Shown: positions 25,743 to 35,117, counted from the stretch's first letter. The stretch is 64,000 bases of DNA from JABDIY01 sp963803875 (GCA_963803875.1 CAWDOA010000016.1:496001-560000); one strand, 5' to 3'. Numbers and translations: made by a program. Notes: generated by a model from the sequence alone, not told the origin.

Positions 25743-26287
25743 TGGCGAAAGGTAAGTGGGCGCAAGGCATTCCGCCTCGCGATTTCAAGTGGGTTATCAA
25801 GGACAAGTTCGCAATTTGCGAAAAGCTCGGCGGATATGGCGAGCAGCACCGGGCCGTTCGGCGCCAGGAAGAGGTCATATGGGTGCGGGAGCGTCGCTTC
25901 CGGTATGTGATCAGCCTTCAGCCGGGTGACGACCTGTCGGGTTATGACGAGCTCGGTGTTCGATGGAAACACTGGCCGCTCCCGCTCGCAGGCGAACTGG
26001 ATACACCGTTGAATGTGATCTACACCGAGCTTCAGAAGCTGATCCGCAGCGACTCACCGATTCTGATCCATATGGAAGAAGTCAGCGACAGACTGGCCGG
26101 ATTCATCGGTGGCTACCTGGTCTTCACCGGGATGGTGCCGGAGATCTCCGAGTCGATTCAGCTGACCGAACGGCTGATGGAGAGAGCGCTGGGTCCCGCC
26201 GGCCGGCAGATGATCACCATCGCGGCTCGCATAGTTGAAGAGGGAGCCGCCACCACCGAGGATGCCGGAGCCGAGTCGGCCTCGTGA
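25742..26287 (+). CDS. dual-specificity-phosphatase-like protein lacking the catalytic cysteine
   Basis: 181 residues with no assignable folate role. The middle follows the layout of a small tyrosine/dual-specificity phosphatase: FRYVISLQPGDDLSGYDELG, WKHWPLPLAGELDTPLNVIY, a helix, then PILIHMEEVSDRLAGFIGGY. In active enzymes the last segment is H-C-x5-R; here it is H-M-E-E-V-S-D-R, so Arg is kept and Cys is Met. That would abolish catalysis while possibly preserving binding. It is translationally coupled to both folP and folB (4-bp overlap). The fold is inferred from pattern alone. Confidence 0.55.
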   Translation: MAKGKWAQGIPPRDFKWVIKDKFAICEKLGGYGEQHRAVRRQEEVIWVRERRFRYVISLQPGDDLSGYDELGVRWKHWPLPLAGELDTPLNVIYTELQKLIRSDSPILIHMEEVSDRLAGFIGGYLVFTGMVPEISESIQLTERLMERALGPAGRQMITIAARIVEEGAATTEDAGAESAS

Positions 26288-26643
26288 GCGATCTGATTCA
26301 GGTCCGATCATTCGAGCTGCTTTTGTACTGCGGCGTGCTGCCCGAAGAGACCGTGCGACGCCAGCCGTTTCGGTTTGACATCGACATCGAAACAGACCTT
26401 CACCGACCCTCCGAGACCGATGACCTGGCCGACACCGTCAACTACGGACAGGTTCTCGACACGCTCGCCGAGACGCTCCAAGCCGAACGTTTCGAACTGC
26501 TGGAGCGTTTGGCCGGCCGCACCGCGGAGCTTGTTCTGGCCAATCCTTTGGTCTCGGCGGTAACCGTGGCAGCGCACAAACTTCGCCCACCGGTGCCACA
26601 CCACGTGGCCAGCACCGGGGTGAAGATCCGACGGGAGCGATAG
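26284..26643 (+). CDS. folB: dihydroneopterin aldolase
   Basis: 119 residues from GTG 26284. It cleaves dihydroneopterin to hydroxymethyl-dihydropterin. Family marks: LLYCGVLPEETVRRQPFRFD, NYGQVLDTLAETL, ELLERLAGRTAELVL (with the pterin-anchoring Glu) and the C-terminal HKLRPPVPHHV strand with the catalytic Lys. It lies between the phosphatase-like gene and folK. Confidence 0.93.
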   Translation: MSDLIQVRSFELLLYCGVLPEETVRRQPFRFDIDIETDLHRPSETDDLADTVNYGQVLDTLAETLQAERFELLERLAGRTAELVLANPLVSAVTVAAHKLRPPVPHHVASTGVKIRRER

Positions 26644-26648
26644 CGGCG

Positions 26649-27122
26649 GTGGCCAGCGTTGCTCGGGAAACAGTTCGTGCATTCCTCTCGTTGGGTTCGA
26701 ACATCGGGGACCGTCAGGGCTACCTGAGAGAAGCGGTTGGCGGGATCGATGACGTTCGGGCGGTCAGTCCGGTGTACGAGACCGAACCAGTTGGGGCAGT
26801 GGACCAGGACCCGTTTCTGAACATCGTGGTCGAAGTTCACACGATCCGTTCACCGCAGGAACTCCTGGCGTTGTGTCATCGGTTGGAGGCTGCCGCGGAC
26901 CGTACCCGTGAGGTCCGCTGGGGACCCCGCACCCTCGATGTCGACGTGGTGTGGATCGACGGGTACACCTCCGATGATCCTGATCTCACCGTTCCCCATC
27001 CCCGTGCCCATGAGCGGAATTTCGTTCAGGTACCGCTTTTCGATCTCGATCGTGACCTCACCCTGCCCGGCTTCGATCCGGCCTCCGCTTTTGGTCGTGT
27101 GAACAACATCGGACCTTTGTAG
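26649..27122 (+). CDS. folK: HPPK, 6-hydroxymethyl-7,8-dihydropterin pyrophosphokinase
   Basis: 157 residues from GTG 26649. Signatures LSLGSNIGDRQGYLREAV, SPVYETEPVG and RWGPRTLDVDVVWIDG, followed by VPHPRAHERNFVQVPL, cover the ATP and pterin sites. Together with folP and folB it gives three consecutive steps of folate synthesis. folE (GTP cyclohydrolase) is not in the window. Confidence 0.95.
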   Translation: MASVARETVRAFLSLGSNIGDRQGYLREAVGGIDDVRAVSPVYETEPVGAVDQDPFLNIVVEVHTIRSPQELLALCHRLEAAADRTREVRWGPRTLDVDVVWIDGYTSDDPDLTVPHPRAHERNFVQVPLFDLDRDLTLPGFDPASAFGRVNNIGPL

Positions 27123-27206
27123 TCCGGGTGTCGTGCCTCGATAGCGTTGAGGCCGGTCGACCTGGTCCACACTCGTACCCAGCGACTCGTTCGGATAAGG
27201 ACTTTC

Positions 27207-28785
27207 ATGGCAGAACTTGATCTCCTCGTGATCGGTAGCGGGGTTTCCGGACTCTCCGCCGCAGTGCGGGCCGGCAGCGCTCACAGGCTGCGGGTCGGCG
27301 TGATCACCAAGGGTCAACTGCACCAGGCCACCACCCGATGGGCTCAAGGGGGCGTTGCCGCAGTGTTGGGTGGAACCGATGACCCCGACTCCACCGACCT
27401 GCACCTGGCCGACACGCTCGCGGCCGGCGCCGGTTTGTGTGACATCGATGCGGTTCGAGTACTGGTCGACGAGGGGCCGGGGCGGGTCAGTGACCTGATT
27501 GCCATGGGAGCGATTTTCGATCAGAACCACGAAGGTGATTACCTCAAAGCCCGTGAAGGGGGCCATACCGAGGCCCGCATCTTGCATTCCCGCGGCGATG
27601 CCACCGGTGCCGAGATCGAACGGGCGCTTGTCGTAGCGGTTCATGACACCGCGGCGTCCTTGGTGGAACATGCATTCGCCGACAGTCTTTTGATGGATCA
27701 CGGCCGCTGTGTCGGCGTTCGCTACCAGGACGCCAAGGGGAACCTTCGCGAGATGGGAGCGAAGAACGTTTTATTGGCTGCCGGTGGGGCAGGTCAGCTG
27801 TATTCGGTCACGACCAACCCGGTGGAAGCGACCGGCGATGGAATCGCCATGGCGCTCGCCGCCGGCGCAGCGTTGGGTGATGCCGAGTTCGTCCAGTTTC
27901 ATCCCACTGCACTTCATCATGAGGCCATGCCGCGACCGCTGCTGTCCGAGGCGTTGCGGGGCCATGGCGCCCTGCTGCGGGACAGCAACCGGGAACGGTT
28001 CGTCGACGAGCTGGAACCCCGCGACGTTGTGAGCCGAGCGATGATGCGAACCATGATCGAGCAGGGTGTCGATCATCTCTGGCTCGATGCCACCGACCTC
28101 GAGGACTTCGCAGTGAGGTTCCCCACTATTCACCGGTCGTTGGAGGTCGTCGGGCTCGACGCAACCACCGATCTGTTGCCGATCGCCCCTGCCGCGCACT
28201 ACACGTGCGGCGGCGTGATCACCGACCTCCGTGGTGCAACAACGGTTTCCGGACTCTGGGCCGCCGGCGAAGTGGCCTGTTCGGGTGTTCACGGAGCGAA
28301 CCGATTGGCCTCGAACTCACTTCTGGAGGGAATGGTGTTCGGTCCTCGGGCGGTTGATGCGATCGCCGCTGGTGTCACTGGGCCGGAAGCTACCGGGGCG
28401 ATGCGCACTGTTCTCACCCCTGATGATGCCCTGGTGGCGGGCCGCCGACTCGATCCGCCGAGCAGCCCCGGAGTGGGGATCGGTTGATTCGGACCCAGCA
28501 GCCGTCCGCCGAGCGGTTCAGGCCGCTATGACCCGCGGCGCTGGAGTGCTCCGAGATCGTCAGTCCCTGGCTGAGACCGCGAGAACTCTTGATGATTTGA
28601 TCAGGCATGTGCCCGCTCAAGACTCCGACCCAGCCTGGCTGGAGATCCGAAACCTCATTACGCTCGGCCGGGCCGTTGTTGTCGCCGCCGCGAGCCGAGA
28701 GGAAAGCCGCGGAGCTCACACCCGCGACGACTTCCCGGCAACGTCGGACGACTGGATGCTTCGCCAGGTGATGGTCCGTGCCTGA
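27207..28785 (+). CDS. nadB: L-aspartate oxidase, reading frame broken by one base
   Basis: NadB oxidises aspartate to iminoaspartate with FAD, the first step of NAD synthesis. Start ATG 27207, then LLVIGSGVSGLSAAVRAG (FAD-binding), THRWAQGG-like TTRWAQGGVAAVLG, FVQFHPTALHHEA, AAHYTCGGVITDLRG and GANRLASNSLLEG. The first frame stops at about 28487 after PPSSPGVGIG. The C-terminal helical domain (QAAMTRGAGVLRDRQSLAET; RNLITLGRAVVVAAASREES) resumes one frame over. One extra base in the GGGGA at 28475-28479 explains the shift; the intact protein would have about 525 residues. Confidence 0.87.
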
Positions 28786-29587
28786 GGGTCACACGATCCA
28801 CCGGGCTGCACGGCTTCAGAACAAACGGTTCAGAGGCACGTCGATTCAGTCCGAGTCGCCCCAGGGTCGGTTCGCCGAGGGTGCGTTGCTCGTTGACGGG
28901 ATGGAACTCACCAAGATTCATGCCAACGGCAAACATCTCTTCTACGACTTTGATTCGGGCGATGTTGTACATGTGCATCTGGGCTTGTTCGGGAAGTTCC
29001 GAGTTCGCTCGCTCCCAACCGATGATCCCGTATCGGAGAACTGTCGCTGGCTCATGACCACCGAATCAGATCGACTCCATCTGGCAGGTCCAACCGTGTG
29101 CGAAGTGATCAATCCCGAGCAGGTACAGGCGATCAGCGATCGGCTCGGGCCCGATCCTCTGGTGAAACGGCACCGCACCGACCCGGTGGAGACTATTGCC
29201 AGGCGGCTCAGCCGCCGCAGAATCCCGATCGGCGCTGCGATTCTCGATCAGAAGGTGATCGCCGGTCTCGGGAACGTCTATCGGGCCGAGATCCTGTACC
29301 TCATCGGTTTGAATCCGTTCACGCCGGCAAACGAGGTTGGAGAGGATTCGCTCGTTTCACTGTGGAGAGAATCGGTTCGATTGCTGACCCTGGGTGAGAA
29401 AGCAGGGCGTATCGTCACGACCGAGCCGGCTGATGTCGGGAAAAAGCGGAGCAGCGACATTGGTCGCCGCGACCGGTTGTACTGCTACAAACGGCACGGA
29501 GAATCCTGTCGGCGGTGTGGATCCCCGATCCGGTGTGCCGATATCGACGGTCGCAACATCTGGTGGTGCCCCGCAGAACAGAGCTGA
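28778..29587 (+). CDS. Fpg/Nei-family DNA glycosylase (Nei2-like)
   Basis: 269 residues from GTG 28778, overlapping nadB by 8 bp. It removes oxidised bases and nicks the strand. The start MPEGHTIHRAA supplies the catalytic Pro2-Glu3 typical of endonuclease VIII types; AGLGNVYRAEILYLIG is the H2TH motif. The zinc finger is unusual: ESCRRCGSPIRCADIDG ends as WWCPAEQS, with no CPxC final Cys and an extra Cys after PIR. Zinc binding may therefore use different ligands. Confidence 0.88.
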   Translation: MPEGHTIHRAARLQNKRFRGTSIQSESPQGRFAEGALLVDGMELTKIHANGKHLFYDFDSGDVVHVHLGLFGKFRVRSLPTDDPVSENCRWLMTTESDRLHLAGPTVCEVINPEQVQAISDRLGPDPLVKRHRTDPVETIARRLSRRRIPIGAAILDQKVIAGLGNVYRAEILYLIGLNPFTPANEVGEDSLVSLWRESVRLLTLGEKAGRIVTTEPADVGKKRSSDIGRRDRLYCYKRHGESCRRCGSPIRCADIDGRNIWWCPAEQS

Positions 29588-29613
29588 CCATCCGCGCCCG
29601 CTAGCCTTTCGCC

Positions 29614-30513
29614 GTGCTCGAGATCTTGACATCGGTCATCGGACCGGTCGTCATCGTGGTGGCAGTCGGTGCGATCGTGGGCCATCGGCTCGAGTTGGAG
29701 ACCAAAACCCTCTCCAAACTTGCCTACTGGATCCTGGGTCCGGCATTCATGTTCGATGGCCTCGCCGGGGCCAGCCTCGACGGTAATGCGGTGCTGGGCC
29801 TGGCAGGGGCGGCCGCTCTCAGTTTTGTTGCGGCTGGCCTTGCGGGAGGAACGATCTCCAAGTCACTCGGCAACGGACGCGACGATGTGGCAGCCGATGT
29901 CGTGTCGTCGACCTACGGCAATGTTGGCAACGCCGGTATCGCCATCTGTGTCTTTGCGCTCGGCGATGAAGCGAGAGCCTCGGCGATCGTTGTGATGGTC
30001 GTGGTCAACACCCTGGGGGTCGTGATGGGCGTAGCGTTGGCCACCAGCCGCACGCAGAGCGTGTGGAGGGCGGTTCGGACCGGTCTCACCACACCGTTGA
30101 CCCTGGGTGCCATTCTGGCGGTTCCGGTGAACTACTTCGATATCGCTCTGCCCGATTGGTTCGAGCGACCGGTAGGTCTCATCGCCGGGGCTCTCATCCC
30201 GGTGATGCTTCTCACGCTCGGCCTCCAGCTTCGCTCGGTGGATCTGGTTCGCCCTGAGGCTGGGGTCCTTGCGTCGGCGCCGGCCAAACTCGTTGTCTCT
30301 CCGGCCGTGGCGTACGGACTGGCAAGCTTCTTTGGCCTGTCGGACATGAATGCCGGGGTCGTGCTCATGCAAGCCTCGATGCCGCCCGCGGTCTTCACGA
30401 TGCTCGTTGCACTCGAACACGATCTTGCCCCCAAACGGATGACGAGCGCCTTGGTCACGCTCACCGGACTGTCGTTGCTCACGGTGCCGTTTGCCGTTTT
30501 GGTGGCCCGCTGA
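29614..30513 (+). CDS. AEC-family (auxin efflux carrier-like) transporter
   Basis: 299 residues from GTG 29614, nearly all membrane: about ten segments. The pattern of five N-terminal helices with a conserved Asn/Gly region (SSTYGNVGNAGIAICVF), a loop, and five C-terminal helices with MQASMPPAVFTMLVALEHD fits the AEC family, whose bacterial members export or import organic acids. The substrate cannot be told from the sequence. It converges on the ECF42 sigma gene 72 bp away. Confidence 0.85.
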   Translation: MLEILTSVIGPVVIVVAVGAIVGHRLELETKTLSKLAYWILGPAFMFDGLAGASLDGNAVLGLAGAAALSFVAAGLAGGTISKSLGNGRDDVAADVVSSTYGNVGNAGIAICVFALGDEARASAIVVMVVVNTLGVVMGVALATSRTQSVWRAVRTGLTTPLTLGAILAVPVNYFDIALPDWFERPVGLIAGALIPVMLLTLGLQLRSVDLVRPEAGVLASAPAKLVVSPAVAYGLASFFGLSDMNAGVVLMQASMPPAVFTMLVALEHDLAPKRMTSALVTLTGLSLLTVPFAVLVAR

Positions 30514-30585
30514 ACCCTCCCGCTTTGAACCTCTGATGGAATTGCGGCCTCAGGGATGCAAACCAATCGGAAGGTCGGCCACATG

Positions 30586-31812
30586 TCAGGAATCAGAGTT
30601 GAGGTCGCTGCGACGTCCGGTCATCCATCGGATCTCGGCTTCGTTGCTGCAGAGTTCGATGGCACGGTTGTAGGCGGCGGCAGCTTCATCGAGTCGATTC
30701 AACTTGGCCAGCAGGGCGCCGCGGCTCGAGTGGAAGTATGCGTAGTCCTCCAGTTGGTCGGCAAGTTCCTCGATGAGGGCGAGACCCACCGCGGGCCCTT
30801 CGCTCCAGGCCATAGCCGCCGCCTGGTTGAGGCGCAGTACGGGAGAGCTGTGGAGGGTGATGAGGGCTCCGTACAGCCCGGCGATCCTTGCCCAGGGTGT
30901 TTCTTCCACCGAAGGTGATCGGGCGTGGAGATCGGCGATCGATCCCATGAGTCGGTAGGGCCCGACACCGGGGAGTTCGTCGCTGTGTGCTAGGTGGGCT
31001 CGACCGCGACTGATTCTGTCCTGGTCCCACTGGGAACGGTCTTGATCTTCCAGCAGAACAGGCAGACCGTGCGCGTCGGTCCGAGCCCAACGCCGTGAAT
31101 CGGTCAGCAGTATCAGCGCGGCGAGGCCATGCACCTCTGCGTCGTTTGGGGCGAGTTTGCAGAGCAACTCCGATAGCCAAATGGCTTCATCACACAACGA
31201 TCCCCGAATCAGTTCGGGGCCCGCGGCACTGGCGTACCCCTCGTTGAAGACGGCGTAGATCACGCCGCAGACCGACACCAGCCGATCGGGCAGTTGCTCG
31301 GTTCGAGGCACCTCGAAGGGGACACCGGCCGACGCGATCTTCTTCTTGGCCCTCGTGAGTCGCTTCTTCATCGTTTCGGTGGGGACGAGGAAGGCATGGG
31401 CGATCTGTTCGGTTGTGAGACCGCAGACGTAGCGCAGAGTGAGGGCCACCTGGGCTTCGGCATTCAGCGCCGGGTGGGCACATCCGGCGATGAGCGCGAG
31501 TTGATCATCGACCAATCGCGTCTCGAGAGGCGGTGGTTGGCTGGCGGCCAGAGCCAGCGCCGGCATCCGTGCAGCAAAGCGGGCGTCGCGCCGCATCCGA
31601 TCGATCGCCTTGCGGCGAGCCGTGGTGAGCAGCCACGCCCCCGGCTTCCGGGGAGGTCCGTCGGTCCGCCATCGGACCGACGCCTCCGCAAACGCTTCAG
31701 ACACGGCGTCTTCGGCCAATTCCAGGCTTCGGGTCTCCCGCACAAGGGTGGCAACCAGCGGTGCCCATTCCGTGCGGAACGCGAGGTCGACCGGTGACAA
31801 CCGCGGCGACAT
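30586..31812 (-). CDS. ECF42-type RNA polymerase sigma factor (DUF6596 C-terminal domain)
   Basis: 408 residues. The N-terminal third is an ECF sigma factor: RNLELAEDAVSEAFAEA-like helices (SLELAEDAVSEAFAEASVRW), region 2.4 GAWLLTTARRKAIDRMRRDA and region 4 LRYVCGLTTEQIAHAFLV. The remaining ~230 residues form a long helical DUF6596/TPR-like extension (GVIYAVFNEGYA; YGALITLHSSPVLRLNQAAA). ECF42 members have no anti-sigma factor and are encoded next to YCII/DGPF proteins, as here; the extension is needed for activity in studied cases. Confidence 0.92.
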   Translation of the reverse strand: MSPRLSPVDLAFRTEWAPLVATLVRETRSLELAEDAVSEAFAEASVRWRTDGPPRKPGAWLLTTARRKAIDRMRRDARFAARMPALALAASQPPPLETRLVDDQLALIAGCAHPALNAEAQVALTLRYVCGLTTEQIAHAFLVPTETMKKRLTRAKKKIASAGVPFEVPRTEQLPDRLVSVCGVIYAVFNEGYASAAGPELIRGSLCDEAIWLSELLCKLAPNDAEVHGLAALILLTDSRRWARTDAHGLPVLLEDQDRSQWDQDRISRGRAHLAHSDELPGVGPYRLMGSIADLHARSPSVEETPWARIAGLYGALITLHSSPVLRLNQAAAMAWSEGPAVGLALIEELADQLEDYAYFHSSRGALLAKLNRLDEAAAAYNRAIELCSNEAEIRWMTGRRSDLNSDS

Positions 31813-31818
31813 CGGGCC

Positions 31819-32169
31819 TTAGCCGAAGTCCACGATCGGCCGGATCTCGACCGTGCCATAGCTGATGTTGGGAATCTTCAGGGCCCACTCCGTGGCCTCG
31901 TCGAGGTTCTCTGCGTCGATCAGGTAGAGCCCGCCGAGTGCCTCCTTGGTTTCCGCAAATGGTCCATCGACGGTGACGGTCTTTCCATCGCGCACCCTTA
32001 CCGTGGTAGCCGCTTGGGTGGGGTGAAGTGCTTCGCCGCCGAGATGTTTGCCGGCTTCGGCCAGTTCGACAGTGAACCTTTCCCATTCCTGCATTTCAGC
32101 GTCCATCTCAGGCGTGCCGAAGTCAGGAGTGATCGATTCTTCTGAGTAGAGGAGCAGTGCGTATTTCAT
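31819..32169 (-). CDS. YCII/DGPF-domain protein, partner of ECF42 sigma
   Basis: 116 residues: MKYALLLYSEESI at the start, TVTVDGPFAETKEALGGLYL with the DGPF core in the middle, and a ferredoxin-like alpha/beta fold overall. It ends 6 bp before the sigma gene on the same strand, the standard ECF42 arrangement. DGPF proteins are thought to work with or be controlled by the sigma factor; no catalytic role is proven. Confidence 0.9.
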   Translation of the reverse strand: MKYALLLYSEESITPDFGTPEMDAEMQEWERFTVELAEAGKHLGGEALHPTQAATTVRVRDGKTVTVDGPFAETKEALGGLYLIDAENLDEATEWALKIPNISYGTVEIRPIVDFG

Positions 32170-32298
32170 GGTGGGTCCCTTTCAATTGGCGAACCGGGTA
32201 CGTCCCGATTGAACTACACGACGAACGGCCTGTCGTCCGGGGGACACACTGAGCCCATATCGGGAATGGACCCGAGCAGTGACCACTAGCCTGTCTGG

Positions 32299-33171
32299 AT
32301 GCGGAGAGACCTTCTTCCCCCGGTTGCCGACGTGCGCACGATGGTTGGGCTTGCCCTGGCCGAGGACCTCACACCACTCGGGGATCTCACTTCGTCTCTC
32401 ATCGATCCCCATCTGAGGGCAACCGCCGAGTTCAACGCCCGTGAAGCGGGAGTGCTGGCAGGGTGCCTGTGCGTCGAGGAAACATTGGCCGCGGTCGATC
32501 CGTCACTTGCGATCGAATGGTTCAAGACCGACGGCGACAGAATCGCCGCCGGCGACGTTCTGGGTGTCGCCCGAGGCCCCTTCGCCACGCTTCTCACGGC
32601 CGAACGGACCGCCCTCAACTTTCTCAGCGCCCTCAGTGGGATCGCCAGCAATGCCGCAAAGTGGGTTGATCTTGCCGCCGGGCGGGTGATTGTGTGGGAC
32701 ACCCGCAAGACCACGCCCGGCTATCGCAGTATGCAGAAGGCCGCTGTGCGGGCCGGTGGAGCAGCCAACCATCGTGGCAATCTCAGCGACTGGTTGATGC
32801 TCAAGGACAACCATCTGATCGGCACCACCATCACCGACGCCGTGGCCGAGGCCAAGCGGCGCTGGCCCGGCCGCACGATCCAGGTGGAGGCAGATCGTCG
32901 AGAGCAGATGTTCGAGGCCATGGAAGCCGGTGCCGACATCCTCCTGCTCGACAACTTCGCCCCCGATGAGCTGAAACCGCTCGTGGCTGAATCCCATCGG
33001 TGGGCGGTGGACAATGCCACACGACGACCGCTGCTCGAAGCGAGCGGTGGTATCACCTTCGAGACGCTGGATGCCTACGCCGAGACCGGTGTCGACCTCG
33101 TATCCTCCGGTTCGCTCACCAACGCCGCCGGTGTCCTCGACATCGGCCTCGATGTCCGCCCCACCGCCTGA
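32299..33171 (+). CDS. nadC: nicotinate-nucleotide pyrophosphorylase (quinolinate phosphoribosyltransferase)
   Basis: 290 residues from ATG 32299. It turns quinolinate and PRPP into nicotinate mononucleotide. Signatures: ALAEDLTPLGDLTSSLI, ERTALNFLSALSGIAS, WDTRKTTPGYRSMQKAAVRA, GNLSDWLMLKDNHL, VEADRREQMFEAMEAGAD and LEASGGITFETLDAYAETG. nadB lies 3.5 kb upstream and nadA is not seen, so the pathway is split. The 129-bp gap to the divergent YCII gene holds the promoters. Confidence 0.96.
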   Translation: MRRDLLPPVADVRTMVGLALAEDLTPLGDLTSSLIDPHLRATAEFNAREAGVLAGCLCVEETLAAVDPSLAIEWFKTDGDRIAAGDVLGVARGPFATLLTAERTALNFLSALSGIASNAAKWVDLAAGRVIVWDTRKTTPGYRSMQKAAVRAGGAANHRGNLSDWLMLKDNHLIGTTITDAVAEAKRRWPGRTIQVEADRREQMFEAMEAGADILLLDNFAPDELKPLVAESHRWAVDNATRRPLLEASGGITFETLDAYAETGVDLVSSGSLTNAAGVLDIGLDVRPTA

Positions 33172-33193
33172 CACAACGGGCCCGAAAGGTTCC

Positions 33194-34606
33194 ATGTCTC
33201 ACGAAATTCCCTATCGATTCGAACCCAACGCCACGTCGGCGGAGCTGAACGAGAAGTTCGGCCATCTGGACGACGGTACAGAAGCCGGGGTGAAGGCCAC
33301 GATCGCTGGGCGGCTGATGCTGCGCCGAACCCAAGGCAAATTGGCGTTCGGCACCCTTCAGGACAGCACGGGACGAATCCAACTGTTTGCACCCTCGAAG
33401 GTCACCCCCGACTTCGATGAGTTCACAGCCCTGTCTCTCGGCGACTGGATCGGTGTCACCGGCGAGGTGATGAAGACTCGCCGGGGCGAACTGAGCGTAA
33501 AGGTCGAGGATTGGACGGTTCTGGCCCAGACCCATCGTCAGTTCCCCGACAAGTTCCACGGCATCTCCGATCCCGAACTTCGCTACCGGCAGCGGTACGT
33601 GGACCTCTGGGTGACCCCTGAAGCAAGAGATGCCTTCCTGATGCGGTCGAAGGCGATCAGCCTCACCCGCCGCTGGCTCGAGGATCGGGACTTCATCGAG
33701 GTGGAGACCCCGGTTTTCCATCCCATCCCCGGGGGCGCACTGGCCCGGCCGTTCACCACCCACCACAATGCTCTGGACAGCGAGTTCTTCCTCCGCATCG
33801 CTCCGGAGCTGTACCTGAAGCGGTTGGTCGTTGGCGGGATCGAGCGGGTCTTCGAGATCGCCCGGGTTTTCCGAAACGAGGGAATCAGCACTCGACACAA
33901 TCCTGAGTTCACGATGCTGGAGCTCTATCAGGCCTACGCCGACTACGGCGACATCATGGAGTTGGTCGAACAGCTGGTTGAACACCTCGCCATCGAGCTC
34001 ACCGGATCGACCGAGATCACATACGACGGCAGACCGATCAGCCTCGCCGCCCCCTGGCGCCGAGCCACGTTGGTCGATCTGATCAACGAACACACTGGCG
34101 AGTCGGTCGGGCTCGACACGCCGATCGAGTCGCTCCGCGGGGTCTGCAGCAAGCACGACGTGCTGATCAAGGACAGCTACGGCCCGGGCAAGTTGCTACT
34201 CGAGTTGTACGAAAAGACCGTTGAGGGGAATCTTTGGGACCCGATTTTCGTGCTCGACTATCCCGAGGAGGTCTCGCCACTTTCCCGAATCCACCGTGAC
34301 AAGCCCGGCTTCACCGAGCGATTCGAGGGCATCGTTGCCGGCCGTGAGCTCTGCAATGCTTTCAGTGAGCTGTACGACCCCGCTGAACAACGGGCCCGGT
34401 TCGAGGATCAGGTGAAGGCTGGAGAAGCCGGTGACGCCGAAGCAATGGTGGTTGATGAAGACTTCTTGCGAGCACTCGAGTACGGCCTTCCTCCCACCGG
34501 TGGTTTGGGAATCGGCGTCGATCGGCTGATCATGTTGCTTGCCGACGTCCAAACAATCCGCGACGTGGTGCTCTTTCCTACCCTCAAGCCCGAAGTCTTC
34601 GACTGA
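33194..34606 (+). CDS. lysS: lysyl-tRNA synthetase, class II
   Basis: 470 residues from ATG 33194. OB-fold anticodon domain first (GRLMLRRTQGKLAFGTLQD), then class II motifs: motif 1 around LEDRDFIEVETPVFHP, motif 2 FEIARVFRNEGISTRHNPEF and motif 3 GLGIGVDRLIMLL. It attaches lysine to tRNA-Lys. It starts 22 bp after nadC and is followed closely by the DUF5655 gene; it leads the conserved lysS-clpC-radA-disA block. Confidence 0.97.
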   Translation: MSHEIPYRFEPNATSAELNEKFGHLDDGTEAGVKATIAGRLMLRRTQGKLAFGTLQDSTGRIQLFAPSKVTPDFDEFTALSLGDWIGVTGEVMKTRRGELSVKVEDWTVLAQTHRQFPDKFHGISDPELRYRQRYVDLWVTPEARDAFLMRSKAISLTRRWLEDRDFIEVETPVFHPIPGGALARPFTTHHNALDSEFFLRIAPELYLKRLVVGGIERVFEIARVFRNEGISTRHNPEFTMLELYQAYADYGDIMELVEQLVEHLAIELTGSTEITYDGRPISLAAPWRRATLVDLINEHTGESVGLDTPIESLRGVCSKHDVLIKDSYGPGKLLLELYEKTVEGNLWDPIFVLDYPEEVSPLSRIHRDKPGFTERFEGIVAGRELCNAFSELYDPAEQRARFEDQVKAGEAGDAEAMVVDEDFLRALEYGLPPTGGLGIGVDRLIMLLADVQTIRDVVLFPTLKPEVFD

Positions 34607-34628
34607 GACAGACGCCTACTATCACGCC

Positions 34629-35117
34629 ATGGCCCGGTGGAGGTGTCCCGACTGCAAACGCGAATTCGGCAAGGTTCGCCAGGGTCACATGTGCTCACCG
34701 GGAATGACGCTGGAGGAGTACTTCGTCGACGCCAAGCCGTGGGAGCGGCCGATCTTTGATGTGGTGAGTCGACACCTGTCATCTCTGGACGGCGGTGACC
34801 TGATCGTCGATCCGATCTCGATGGGGATCATGTTCAAGAACGGGCCCATGATCTGTGAGTTGCGCACCAAGACCAAGTGGACTGCTCTGGGATTCTCATT
34901 GCCCCGAAAGCTCAGCTCGAAGAAGATCTCCCGCAAAGTGGTTCAGTACATGAACAGCGGCAAGTACTTCCACGTGATCAACCTCAGCGACCCCGAACAG
35001 ATCGATGATGAGATTCTGGGTTGGTTGACCGAAGCCTTCTACCTCCCGACCGGCGGCCCGCCATCGCGGTCAGACCCCATGGTTCCCGACGACGTAGAAG
35101 ACGAATTCGACTTCTGA
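34629..35117 (+). CDS. DUF5655 protein with N-terminal zinc ribbon
   Basis: 162 residues from ATG 34629. The first 20 residues hold a zinc-ribbon-like cluster, CPDCKREFGKVRQGHMC. The rest matches DUF5655 (DPISMGIMFKNGPMICELR; ALGFSLPRKLSSKKISRKV; YFHVINLSDPEQIDDEILGW), an uncharacterised domain sometimes found in transporter- or restriction-linked proteins. The acidic tail is DDVEDEFDF. No function is assigned. Confidence 0.7.
   Translation: MARWRCPDCKREFGKVRQGHMCSPGMTLEEYFVDAKPWERPIFDVVSRHLSSLDGGDLIVDPISMGIMFKNGPMICELRTKTKWTALGFSLPRKLSSKKISRKVVQYMNSGKYFHVINLSDPEQIDDEILGWLTEAFYLPTGGPPSRSDPMVPDDVEDEFDF

Noticed and set aside
28440..28500. TGA in nadB as a selenocysteine codon, given selC in the window
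   Set aside because: The downstream homology is in a different frame, so read-through of TGA would not restore the protein; a one-base shift explains it.
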